Below are positions 10,782-18,928 of a stretch of 20,442 nt of DNA, one piece after another. The notes under the pieces are model-generated. The model was given only the letters and a program-made list of their open reading frames with translations. It was not told the DNA's origin and searched no databases. A program made the position numbers and the translations under genes. Source of the stretch: a virus; IMG/VR virus record IMGVR_UViG_3300020165_000196, positions 1 through 20,442 of that record, one strand, 5' to 3'. Numbering within the stretch: position 1 is the first letter of the stretch; every line of letters starts with the position of its first letter.

Positions 10782-13229
10782 ATGGGTAGTAATGCAACTT
10801 CTGGTCATACATCTAAATTAACAGATGGTAGTTACATCATGTCTCCTTCATTGACTAATTTAATTGAAGGTGTACATAGCAATGGTGTAATATTATTAGA
10901 AGATAGTCATACAGAATCTGCTCACCGTAATACACCCACAAGTATATCAGGTGCTATATCTCATGATGGTAATCACACTATAACAATAAAAGGAGGTTAT
11001 GCTGTTATAGATGGTTTGTTAGTTTCTTTTGCTAATGGTTATGGTTCTAGTGCACCTAACACATATAATGTTACATTAGTTGATTCTAATTGTGAAGGTT
11101 CAGATACAGCACTTTCAAGCGGTGAACAGTGTTTATTTGTAATTTATGTTTGTTCTTATAATGATAGTAGTCGTAAAAATATAATGATACAAAAAAGCAG
11201 CAACACTACATCATTTCCTGCAACACCTATAGGTTTCTTAACTGACCCTTCAGGGTTGAATGGTAGTTTAGATTTAGATGTTAAACAAACTGTTGTACTT
11301 GGTACTGTTAGAGCAACATATCAAAGTTCAGGTGGAGGTGATTTGAATGTAGACATACAGGAAGTCTTTGACCATAGAACCTTCATTAGACCTTCGCCTA
11401 TGTATTTCAGCCCAATGTTAGATGGTGTAATTGGAGAAGCCGTGAATGGTGATGCCAATAGGATAGATTCACACAGTGATTTAGATGGTATGCATGGCGG
11501 CTCAGAAGAAAATGGTGCATTTACATCATCTAAATTTGGTGCAATGTGGATGGGATTAGATGATGCTTCTAATAATGTTTTATATTATTCTGGTAATCAA
11601 GATAGTGCAAGAAGAACTTTTAGATTAGGACCAGACAGAATGAAAGTATATGCTGGTAATTCTGCACAGACTTTCAAGTTTGATGGTGTTAATCATTGGT
11701 ACATTACACCCGGTGCAAATTTAAATCTTAATCCAAGCGGTACATTTCCTCCCGGTCATAGAATATTTGTAACTAATGCAGCATCTGCTACTCACAATAT
11801 TACATTCGATTCAACTGGTCTAAACGTAACCTGTCAACCACAAACAGGCTCAATTTTTCAATATGATGGTAGTAATTGGAAAAGATTGCTATCTAGCGGT
11901 TTTGTATCTAGTAGTTCTTCTGGTGGTGCAACAGCAATTCAATTAGGTGCAGCAGATGGTACATTTTCTAGCGATGTTAGTGTGTTCAACTGGTCTGCTA
12001 GTAATGTGTTGAGTTCTTTAGGACCAATAATTATGAATGGTACGTTGGCCGATGTATCGGGTATATCGTTTAAAGCCAGCGTTTCTAGTAATCCAAGTGG
12101 TAGCAATGGTAGTGTTGCTGCCCGCACACTGTGGTTAGATAGTGATGATAGTCGTTTATATTCAAATACATCAAAAATTGCACTTGAAGGTGATGTACCA
12201 GTATTAAGTTCAGTTACTGAAGCGGCTATTGCAAATGGAGATTATATTCTCTTTTTAGACGGAGGTGCTACTGGTGCAACTAAGAAAGAAGCATTTGCAG
12301 ATGTGGCTACGTTGCTTTCCGGCACAGGATTAACTGCTAGTAGTAGTGTTATTGGAATTGATGCTTCACAACCTACTATAACAGCAATAGGCCCTAATAA
12401 TGCGGCAGTTACGATAGGACAAAATCTAATCGTTACAGGCGATTTAACTGTAAATGGTACAACAACGACGATTAATTCTACAACACTCAGTGTAGACGAC
12501 AAATTGATTGAACTAGGTCATTCACCTAGTGGTTCTGAATTAAATGATGCTGGTGTTAATGGTGGAGGTATTGCACTTATGTCATCACAAGGTGATAAAA
12601 GTATATTGTTTGCTGATGCTACAGATTCATGGACGTTTAATCAACATATATTCCCTAGTTCAGATAGTGCATTAAATTTAGGTTCTTCCAGTGTAAGGTT
12701 TGCAACTGGTTTTGTTGATACAATAAATACTACGCTTGCCACAGTTGGTGCTAGTGGTATAACTAGTGTTGGCGATGTCGTTGTTGATACCGATACTTTG
12801 TATGTCGATGTTAGTGAAGATGCTGTAGGTTTTGGGACTACATCTCCAAAAGCACCTTTACAAGTAGGTGATGGAGTAGGTTTTGGTTACGCCAGTGGTT
12901 CTATTGCAAGTAATGCTTCAGTTACTCAAATAGTTTTATACAACACACAAGTCTTTGGTGGTGGTAAATTGACAGTGGAAATAAGAAATACTACTGATAA
13001 TATCTATGAAACTAGTGAATTGGTGATTAATCATAATGGTCGTGCTGGTAATAATGCCACTGAAGCACATGTTACAACTTATGCATCCGTTCGTTCTGAT
13101 GGTAATACTGCAACTTTAGCCACATATACAGCGGATATTAATAGTGGTAATTTGAGACTAGTTGCTACACGTAATACAGCCAGTAAAGCATATGTTGTTA
13201 AAGTCGGTTGGCAAGCATTTGAAATATGA
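10782..13229 (+). CDS. Tail fibre / collar-type structural protein
   Basis: 815 residues, with a strong ribosome binding site. The N-terminal 210 residues contain a strand-rich domain (VHSNGVILLEDSH, TIKGGYAVIDGLLVSFANG) typical of baseplate-attached fibres that report a series of parameters. A middle domain at about 323 to 365 has the pattern PGHRIFVTNAAS...FQYDGSNWKRL, often seen in marine virus fibres. From about 550 the sequence TGDLTVNGTTTTINSTTLS and VDDKLIELG begins a shaft region very like cyanophage and pelagiphage fibres, and one FGTTSP module follows at residue 682. The C-terminal ~110 residues are beta-rich and are probably a tip or partner-binding domain. It probably joins the baseplate to, or sits in parallel with, the larger fibre encoded next. 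The family assignment is by recognisable fibre motifs; receptor specificity cannot be read. Confidence 0.8.
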   Translation: MGSNATSGHTSKLTDGSYIMSPSLTNLIEGVHSNGVILLEDSHTESAHRNTPTSISGAISHDGNHTITIKGGYAVIDGLLVSFANGYGSSAPNTYNVTLVDSNCEGSDTALSSGEQCLFVIYVCSYNDSSRKNIMIQKSSNTTSFPATPIGFLTDPSGLNGSLDLDVKQTVVLGTVRATYQSSGGGDLNVDIQEVFDHRTFIRPSPMYFSPMLDGVIGEAVNGDANRIDSHSDLDGMHGGSEENGAFTSSKFGAMWMGLDDASNNVLYYSGNQDSARRTFRLGPDRMKVYAGNSAQTFKFDGVNHWYITPGANLNLNPSGTFPPGHRIFVTNAASATHNITFDSTGLNVTCQPQTGSIFQYDGSNWKRLLSSGFVSSSSSGGATAIQLGAADGTFSSDVSVFNWSASNVLSSLGPIIMNGTLADVSGISFKASVSSNPSGSNGSVAARTLWLDSDDSRLYSNTSKIALEGDVPVLSSVTEAAIANGDYILFLDGGATGATKKEAFADVATLLSGTGLTASSSVIGIDASQPTITAIGPNNAAVTIGQNLIVTGDLTVNGTTTTINSTTLSVDDKLIELGHSPSGSELNDAGVNGGGIALMSSQGDKSILFADATDSWTFNQHIFPSSDSALNLGSSSVRFATGFVDTINTTLATVGASGITSVGDVVVDTDTLYVDVSEDAVGFGTTSPKAPLQVGDGVGFGYASGSIASNASVTQIVLYNTQVFGGGKLTVEIRNTTDNIYETSELVINHNGRAGNNATEAHVTTYASVRSDGNTATLATYTADINSGNLRLVATRNTASKAYVVKVGWQAFEI

Positions 13230-13235
13230 GGTGAT
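13228..13235 (+). promoter_or_regulatory. Shine-Dalgarno site of the long fibre gene
   Basis: GAGGTGAT overlaps the TGA stop of the previous gene and ends three bases before the ATG at 13239. It extends further along the archaeal SD consensus (GGAGGTGATC) than usual, which supports strong, termination-coupled initiation of the long fibre. Confidence 0.85.
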
Positions 13236-13238
13236 TAG

Positions 13239-16200
13239 ATGGCGGAAAAAGATTTCATTACAAAAAAAGGTATAATAGTACAAAATGGGGATGTCTCTCT
13301 TACAGATGGTAATCTTGAGTTATCTAATGGTCAAGCCAATATTGACAATGTTAGGATTGATGGTAATACAATATCTATTACAAATTCTAATGGCGACTTA
13401 CAATTATCACCTAATGGTACTGGAGATATAGTTATTGATTCAATACGTGTAGATGGCCAAGTGATGACCAATGCATCTTCAATCACATCTACCGATTTTG
13501 TAGGTGCTCTTACAGGTAATGCTGATACTGCTACTACTCTTGCTACTGCAAGAAATATTGCAGGACAGTCGTTCAATGGTTCTGCATCTATAACGATAGC
13601 AACAGGAGATTTATCTGACATTGCAGGACTTAAAGATGAAGATAATATGGCTTCTAATTCTGCTACTCATATAGCCACACAACAATCCATTAAAGCATAC
13701 GTTGATGCAGAAATCACAGGTTTAATTGATGGTGCACCCGGAGCATTAGATACATTAAATGAAATAGCAGCAGCAATCAATGATAATGCTGATTTTACAG
13801 GCACTATGACTACCGCGTTAGGTAATAGACTTAGAGTTGATACTAACAGTCAAGGATTAAGTGGTACACAAAAAACAAACGCACAAACTAATTTAGGTCT
13901 AGGTAGTATGGCTTTACTTAGTGCTATTGATATAAGTGACAACACGAATTTGGCCGCAGGTGTTGGACTTGCCTTATCCGGTGATACTCTTAGTTTAGAT
14001 ATGTCTGAATTAACAGATATGACACAGGCTGTTGCTAGAACTGAAGATGAATTAATCATTTTAGACAATGGTGCTGATAAAAGAAAATTAATTTCTGAAA
14101 TTCCTCTTTCTGCTTTCGATAATGACAATAATTTTGGTCCGTTTACTTTCGCTAATGGGGCTAATAATAGAATAATTACTGCCACTAGTTCTACCGGGTT
14201 AAACGGTGAAGCAACCTTTACTTATGATGGTGCAGGTATAGCAGCAATAAGTGGTTCTTTACCTCAACTACAATTAGTAGATAGTGATGCTACTAATGAC
14301 CCAATGGCTCGCATTATGAATAATAATGGGAATCTCAGTATTCGTGCCGATAGTTCAAATGTTGGTACAGGTGGTGCAATCAATTTCCAAACTTCCGGTT
14401 CAGAAAAGATGAGGATTCAAGATAGTGGTAGTGTCGGAATAGGAACTGCAAGTCCTTCCAATACATTACACGTTAATTCGGGTGGTAGTAATGGCGTGGC
14501 GAAGTTTGAGTCAACTGACAATATGGCATCTATCGCTATTGCAGATAATGATACTACTATCTATGTTGTCTCCGAAACGAATTATGGAAGTTTTGGTGGA
14601 ACGAATGACCTAGCAACTACTAACCTCAACATACATAAGACCACAGGATATGTAGGAATAGGTGATAGTAACCCACTTGCTTTACTACATCTTGAGTTTG
14701 CCGATAATACAACATTTGCTAACACGAATGAACTTTCTGGACAATTGTTGTTACTTAGAAATAATACAGTGACTACTGATGCTTTTGCAGGTATTGGATT
14801 TGATGTTAGCACAGAATCAGATTCTGATAGTTTAAGTGCTTCAATATCGGCAGTAAGAGATACAAGTGCAAGTTCTACTGCGGCTAATCACGATGCAAAC
14901 TTAGTATTCTCCACTAACGACGCTGGCGATGATGGTAATACAGAGAGAATGAGAATAACTCATGATGGTAAAGTCGGAATAGGAGAAACAAACCCTACCT
15001 ACAACTTAGAAATTACATCTACTACTAATGCGTATATGCAATTGACAGGCAACGCAACAAACGGATATAGCGGAGTTTTATTTGCTGATTCTGACGCAAA
15101 TGCGGTTGGGCGTTTATCTTATTATCACGGAGATAACTCCCTTCGGATTAATACAAATGGGTCAGAAAAGATGAGAATTGATTCTTCGGGTAAAGTCGGA
15201 ATAGGCACTACGAGTCCTGCAACTTTGTTAGAATTAGCAGGAGCAAATTCCACTCAAACAATTAATGCTACAAGTGGTTCGGGTGCAATTCTCTTTGAAG
15301 AAAACGGAGATGAAAGATGGTCAATAGTACAAGATACCATCAATAAATTACATCTTTCTTGGATTGGAACTAGTAAAATCACATTCGATGGTTCGGGTGG
15401 TAGTGGTAAGGTAGGAATAGGCACTACAAGTCCTGAAGATTTGTTGCATCTCTCTAAAGGTAATTTAATGTTCGACCAATTAAATAATCAAACAAGTAGT
15501 AATTTTACCAACCATAGTAAAATCTTGTTTAGAGATGAGGCAGATGCTACTACTAGGACTATGGCATCTATCGGCGCACCTAAAACTGCTTGGAGTGGTT
15601 CACACCACGCTTTAACATTCAACACAGGAAGTTTGTCTGAAACTTCAAGGGGCGAAGATTATGACTATTCAATAGAAAGGATGAGGATTGATTCAGCAGG
15701 TAATGTAGGAATAGGTACTACAAGTCCTTCTACTGCATTACAAGTTAGTGGTACTGTAACCGCTACTGCATTTGCAGGTGATTTAACGGGTGATGTAACC
15801 GGAAATGCTGATACGGTAACTAATGGAGTTTATACTAGCGGCGACCAAACCATAGCCGGAGTAAAAACATTGTCTAGTTATATGATTCTTACAGGAGATA
15901 CTACTGCCGCTCCTTCTAACTTAGCAAAAGTTCACGTAGGAGAAGACAGTGGGCAATTAAAAATTAGAACCCAATATGGTACTTTAAAATTAGGAAGTAC
16001 AAGTTCTAGTTGGAATCATATATTAGGAAGTCAAGGTAGATTTTATTTTAATGAACCTGTAATAATAAATGGTAATGGAACATATGGAAATTTGTCTTCA
16101 TATTCTACAGAAGATTTAATACTAGGTACAAATAGTGGTACAGAAACACGCATTACTATAAAACAAGATACAGGTAATGTTGGAATAGGTATTACTGCCC

Positions 16201-18254
16201 CATTGTTCCCACTTCATCTTAAATACACAGATAACAGGACTGACCCACAAGGTAATAATTCATCTTCCGGTGCAGGTGCTATTGGGGCTAATGCTCAAGG
16301 CGGTGGATTATATATTGAGAATGCATCAACAACAGACGGCTCTTTTGCAGGTATCACATTCAGAACTGATACTGCTGATGGTAGGATTGCCTATCAATCA
16401 ACAGGTTCAAGTCTTACTAATGAAGGTCAAATGTCTTTCTATTGTGATGCTAACGATACGGGTGGTCAACAATTAGTATTGGAAGAAGTTCTAAGATTAA
16501 CAGGTGGGGGTTCGGGTGCGGCACAAGCATACAATAGTGCGTATGTCAATGGTAGGCTTGGAATAGGCACTTCAAGTCCTTCTACAAACTTACACGTTGT
16601 TTCGGGAGTATCTAATTCAGCAAGTATGGTATTAGAAAATACAAATAATGATGCAAACTCAGGCCCAGTGCTTGAATTGTTCAGAAATCCTGCTGATAAT
16701 ACGGTATCAAGCGGTGATTTAATTGGTAAGATAGCATTCAAAGGACATTTCTATGATGGTAGTGATTATGACCAAACAAAAGAATGGGCTAGTATTACTT
16801 CAGAAATAGAACATTATCAAGGAGATGGTTCAGTAAGTTTCAATGTGTTACAGAATGGTTCTTCTACTCCGTATCTAAAAGTAAATGGTAATGCACAAGA
16901 TATTGTATTTAATGATGGTAGTAGTAATGATTTTGATGTAAGAATTGAGAGTGATGCTGATGCTAACAATTTCTTTTCAGATGGTTCAGCAGGAAGAATT
17001 GGAATTGGTACTAATGCACCTGCTGCAAAATTACATGTAGATGCGGGAGCAACTGCCGCACCATCATTAACATTTGGTGCAGTAGCAGGACAGATATTAC
17101 AAAATGAAAATTCAGAGTTTGCATTTGGATTAGATGACGATTCTCCTTATTCACTTTGGATTCAAGGAAGAAATAGTGGTAATGCCGCTAGAGATATTTC
17201 ACTACAACCTTTGGGTGGTAAGATTGGTATTGGAACAGACGCTCCTTCTTCTCTACTACATATTCACGGAAATATGGCTGATGGCAAGCAAGGCATACTG
17301 ATAACAAGAAATGATACTTCTACGGTTGAAAGCAATATGCTTGGTGGTATTGGTTTTGATTCAAATGATGGTAATATTCCTAGCAAAATAACAGAAGCAT
17401 CTGTCGCTCTTGTTGGTTATGCTTCTGAAAACCACGCTACCACAGATAAAGGTGGGTATCTTTCTGTATTACTTACTGAAATTAATGATGATGACGATAC
17501 TGTAAGCACAGAAGCATTGAGAGTATCTACTGTTTCTGCGGGAACATCTTCGACTCTAACATTAAAGAATGGTAATGCTTCAATGCCCGCCGATACTAAA
17601 TATACAGGAATTGATTTCCATAATGTAGATAGTAGTGGAGCAGGAGTTGGTGCGGCAATAAATGCTATGTCAGCCGCTAGTGGAAGAGGTGGTTACTTAG
17701 AGTTCCAAACAGGTACAACAGTGGGAGCAGTATCTACTAAACTAACAATTAAGGATGATGGAGCAATTCAATCTTCATTAGGTAATCTTAACACTTGCGT
17801 AGTATATACGTGGAATAGAAGTGATATGAACTCCGGTGCAGTAAATCTAAAAGCAACAACAAATGATTATTCTTCAAGTCAAAATCATTGGGGATACATT
17901 ATGCCTAAAACGGGGAGAGTCAAAATGTTGGCATTAAATACTAGGAATCAGGAAGTTACTGGTACGGCAGAACAAACTTGGAAGATAAATAGAAATAACA
18001 ACAATGGTGGAACTGCCGGAACTGACCATTTTGCACTTTCAGTACAAAAAGGTGGTTCACAAGATGATACAGGAGTTTCAGGGGATGCTCATATGGTTAT
18101 AGCGGCGACAAGTCACTCAAGTACAATATATCAGGGAAGTGTAGTTGTTAACTTTGCCTTTGCCGCCGGAGATGAAATTAGAATACAAAGAACAGATGCC
18201 GCTAGTGTAGATATGGGTGATGTTGTAGGACAAATGTTCGTGGAGTTTGATTGA
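13239..18254 (+). CDS. Long tail fibre protein with VGIGTTSP modules
   Basis: 1,671 residues. The N-terminus (about 1 to 120) has the fibre pattern ISITNSNGDLQLSPNGTGD, VDSIRVDG-like turns and LTGNADTATTLATARNI, followed by a helical stretch THIATQQSIKAYVDAEI that resembles trimeric fibre shafts. From residue 399 to about 1,336 come ten copies of a module with core VGIGTTSP..LLH(L/V), several preceded by EKMRIDSSGK. A second LTGDVTGNADTVTNGVY segment sits near residue 850. The C-terminal ~150 residues (from about 1,519) lose the repeats: WGYIMPKTGRVKMLAL, AAGDEIRIQR and a final VVGQMFVEFD look like an antiparallel beta-sandwich tip, which would be the receptor-contacting end. I see no intramolecular S74 chaperone-protease at the C-terminus; the small gene just downstream may supply assembly help. 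Product would be a trimeric fibre outside the particle that recognises the host surface. Confidence 0.87.
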   Translation: MAEKDFITKKGIIVQNGDVSLTDGNLELSNGQANIDNVRIDGNTISITNSNGDLQLSPNGTGDIVIDSIRVDGQVMTNASSITSTDFVGALTGNADTATTLATARNIAGQSFNGSASITIATGDLSDIAGLKDEDNMASNSATHIATQQSIKAYVDAEITGLIDGAPGALDTLNEIAAAINDNADFTGTMTTALGNRLRVDTNSQGLSGTQKTNAQTNLGLGSMALLSAIDISDNTNLAAGVGLALSGDTLSLDMSELTDMTQAVARTEDELIILDNGADKRKLISEIPLSAFDNDNNFGPFTFANGANNRIITATSSTGLNGEATFTYDGAGIAAISGSLPQLQLVDSDATNDPMARIMNNNGNLSIRADSSNVGTGGAINFQTSGSEKMRIQDSGSVGIGTASPSNTLHVNSGGSNGVAKFESTDNMASIAIADNDTTIYVVSETNYGSFGGTNDLATTNLNIHKTTGYVGIGDSNPLALLHLEFADNTTFANTNELSGQLLLLRNNTVTTDAFAGIGFDVSTESDSDSLSASISAVRDTSASSTAANHDANLVFSTNDAGDDGNTERMRITHDGKVGIGETNPTYNLEITSTTNAYMQLTGNATNGYSGVLFADSDANAVGRLSYYHGDNSLRINTNGSEKMRIDSSGKVGIGTTSPATLLELAGANSTQTINATSGSGAILFEENGDERWSIVQDTINKLHLSWIGTSKITFDGSGGSGKVGIGTTSPEDLLHLSKGNLMFDQLNNQTSSNFTNHSKILFRDEADATTRTMASIGAPKTAWSGSHHALTFNTGSLSETSRGEDYDYSIERMRIDSAGNVGIGTTSPSTALQVSGTVTATAFAGDLTGDVTGNADTVTNGVYTSGDQTIAGVKTLSSYMILTGDTTAAPSNLAKVHVGEDSGQLKIRTQYGTLKLGSTSSSWNHILGSQGRFYFNEPVIINGNGTYGNLSSYSTEDLILGTNSGTETRITIKQDTGNVGIGITAPLFPLHLKYTDNRTDPQGNNSSSGAGAIGANAQGGGLYIENASTTDGSFAGITFRTDTADGRIAYQSTGSSLTNEGQMSFYCDANDTGGQQLVLEEVLRLTGGGSGAAQAYNSAYVNGRLGIGTSSPSTNLHVVSGVSNSASMVLENTNNDANSGPVLELFRNPADNTVSSGDLIGKIAFKGHFYDGSDYDQTKEWASITSEIEHYQGDGSVSFNVLQNGSSTPYLKVNGNAQDIVFNDGSSNDFDVRIESDADANNFFSDGSAGRIGIGTNAPAAKLHVDAGATAAPSLTFGAVAGQILQNENSEFAFGLDDDSPYSLWIQGRNSGNAARDISLQPLGGKIGIGTDAPSSLLHIHGNMADGKQGILITRNDTSTVESNMLGGIGFDSNDGNIPSKITEASVALVGYASENHATTDKGGYLSVLLTEINDDDDTVSTEALRVSTVSAGTSSTLTLKNGNASMPADTKYTGIDFHNVDSSGAGVGAAINAMSAASGRGGYLEFQTGTTVGAVSTKLTIKDDGAIQSSLGNLNTCVVYTWNRSDMNSGAVNLKATTNDYSSSQNHWGYIMPKTGRVKMLALNTRNQEVTGTAEQTWKINRNNNNGGTAGTDHFALSVQKGGSQDDTGVSGDAHMVIAATSHSSTIYQGSVVVNFAFAAGDEIRIQRTDAASVDMGDVVGQMFVEFD
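14433..17246 (+). repeat. Ten VGIGTTSP-type protein repeats
   Basis: Cores begin at 14433, 14652, 14973, 15195, 15411, 15705, 16179, 16557, 16998 and 17223. Examples are VGIGTASP, VGIGETNP, VGIGTTSP, LGIGTSSP, IGIGTNAP and IGIGTDAP. Spacing varies from about 215 to 475 bases. The third to sixth copies (14973 to 15728) are the most alike and share the upstream MRI(D/T) strand, which suggests recent duplication or exchange there. Confidence 0.85.
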
Positions 18255-18256
18255 TT

Positions 18257-18478
18257 ATGGTTACTGAAGCAGAATGGGATTATTTAAGGGAAGATAGAAA
18301 TAGTGCATTAAAGAATATTGATAAGTATCAATTGACATTAGTGTATGCAGATTTAACAGATACGCAGAAGTCAGACTTAGCAACATATAGAACTGCTTTA
18401 CTAGATTTACCTGCGGCATATGATAATCCCGAAGATTGCTATGCTAATTTTCCATTAAAACCTTCTTGGATGATATAA
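18257..18478 (+). CDS. Tail fibre assembly chaperone-like protein (Phage_tail_APC type)
   Basis: 73 residues from the ATG at 18257, two bases after the fibre stop. A TTG at 18251 in the same frame overlaps that stop and would add two residues; ATG is preferred, but the GGAG at 18242 to 18245 is nearer to the TTG. The sequence EWDYLREDRNSALKNIDKYQ, then LTDTQKSDLATYRTALLDLP, then a proline-containing end (NFPLKPSW) matches the layout of the small helical proteins encoded after tail fibre genes (W..LR..R...L, then ..YR.AL.DLP). These are thought to assist fibre assembly. Acidic, helical, with no membrane segment. It is the last gene of the plus-strand unit and ends flush against a minus-strand ORF. 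Confidence 0.78.
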   Translation: MVTEAEWDYLREDRNSALKNIDKYQLTLVYADLTDTQKSDLATYRTALLDLPAAYDNPEDCYANFPLKPSWMI

Positions 18479-18553
18479 TTATTCTTTTCTATATGCTAAC
18501 CATAAAAGAAACTTATTAGAAAGATTCCAAAATATTTTATCTATTCTGCTCAT
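18479..18553 (-). CDS. Micro-ORF 4 of the Trp-rich chain (24 residues)
   Basis: A 24-residue ORF beginning MSRIDKIFWNLSNKF and ending LAYRKE. Its start lies inside the previous micro-ORF (17-base overlap), with AAGG eight bases upstream of the ATG. The middle (FLLWLA) is hydrophobic and both ends are charged, which suggests an amphipathic or membrane-associated peptide. The TAA stop occupies 18479 to 18481, directly beside the stop of the plus-strand gene. No family is recognised. Its status as a real gene rests on the chain arrangement. Confidence 0.4.
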   Translation of the reverse strand: MSRIDKIFWNLSNKFLLWLAYRKE

Positions 18554-18605
18554 CAATCATCCCTTCTAATATCGCTTCCCAATAATCCCAATTAGTATCA
18601 TTCAT
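18537..18605 (-). CDS. Micro-ORF 3 of the Trp-rich chain (22 residues)
   Basis: A 22-residue acidic ORF beginning MNDTNWDYWEAILEG. It starts in an ATGA overlap with the stop of micro-ORF 2, after a weak AGGG eight bases upstream. Two tryptophans in the first nine residues (NWDYWE). No recognised family. It could instead be a translational spacer for micro-ORF 4, or chance. Confidence is low for function and moderate for being translated. Confidence 0.4.
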   Translation of the reverse strand: MNDTNWDYWEAILEGMIDEQNR

Positions 18606-18691
18606 ATTAATAACCCTATTTTTTTCCCAAGCCAATTCCAAAAACGATTCCATCCTTCAAGAGCAAAGGTTTCATCATCATATCTTTTCAT
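18602..18691 (-). CDS. Micro-ORF 2 of the Trp-rich chain (29 residues)
   Basis: A 29-residue ORF starting MKRYDDETFALEG and continuing WNRFWNWLGKKIGLLI. The ATG shares one base with the stop of micro-ORF 1 (TGATG), and GAGG lies seven bases upstream of it. The frame stays open further upstream (61 codons from 18787), but the longer version would cover micro-ORF 1 and has no ribosome binding site, so the internal ATG is preferred. The C-terminal half is cationic and aromatic with a hydrophobic end, like a membrane-active or membrane-anchoring peptide. No family recognised. Confidence 0.45.
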   Translation of the reverse strand: MKRYDDETFALEGWNRFWNWLGKKIGLLI

Positions 18692-18771
18692 CAAAAATCC
18701 TCTTCTGTTTTGCCAAACCAATTTAGAAATGCTTCTCTCATGGTCTTGTCGGTTATCCAACCTTTTGGCAT
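18691..18771 (-). CDS. Micro-ORF 1, leaderless first gene of the Trp-rich chain (26 residues)
   Basis: A 26-residue ORF starting MPKGWITDKTMREAFLNWFG. An archaeal TATA box is centred about 28 bases upstream of its ATG, so transcription would begin at or within a few bases of the start codon; no SD is present, as expected for leaderless initiation. An in-frame TAA lies about 40 bases upstream, so no longer version with ATG exists. The segment FLNWFGK resembles FWNWLGK in micro-ORF 2. Function unknown; a small viral accessory or regulatory peptide is possible. Confidence 0.5.
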   Translation of the reverse strand: MPKGWITDKTMREAFLNWFGKTEEDF

Positions 18772-18795
18772 GGTGTAAAAAACACACCGAAGGTT

Positions 18796-18809
18796 CTTTT
18801 ATATTTCCC
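18796..18809 (-). promoter_or_regulatory. Archaeal BRE/TATA promoter for the micro-ORF chain
   Basis: Read on the minus strand, GGGAAATATAAAAG combines a purine-rich BRE-like GGGAAA with a TATAAAAG box. Its centre lies about 28 bases from the A of the ATG at 18771, the spacing expected for leaderless archaeal transcripts. Between box and start is a short inverted repeat (GGTGT, seven bases, ACACC; 18770 to 18786) that could be an operator, though this is only structural. Confidence 0.6.
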
Positions 18810-18842
18810 TTTTATGCATCATGAAATGAGGGGGAACAGATT

Positions 18843-18863
18843 AGAGGTGAAAGAAGTACCTCT
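18843..18863. repeat. Inverted repeat AGAGGT / ACCTCT
   Basis: Perfect six-base arms (18843 to 18848 and 18858 to 18863) around a nine-base loop. On the minus strand it lies about 25 to 50 bases downstream of a TTTATAT sequence (near 18886 to 18895). It may be an operator or part of a small RNA; neither is shown. Confidence 0.35.
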
Positions 18864-18928
18864 GTCCTACGTTGGGTAATGTACGATAATATAAAAGAAA
18901 ATATGTTGCCATCTGTTTTTAAAATGTA

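Noticed and set aside
16270-16741. Short ORFs within the long fibre gene on both strands
   Set aside because: Shadows of the fibre frame in AT-rich repetitive sequence.
14433-17246. CRISPR-like array
   Set aside because: The repeats are in-frame protein modules with irregular spacing and diverged sequence, not short identical repeats with uniform spacers.
13239-18480. Diversity-generating retroelement or invertible fibre cassette
   Set aside because: No reverse transcriptase, no template-like copy of the fibre's 3' end, and no long inverted repeats around the fibre gene in this window.
18602-18787. 61-residue version of micro-ORF 2
   Set aside because: The upstream half covers micro-ORF 1 in another frame, lacks an SD, and starts upstream of the predicted transcription start.
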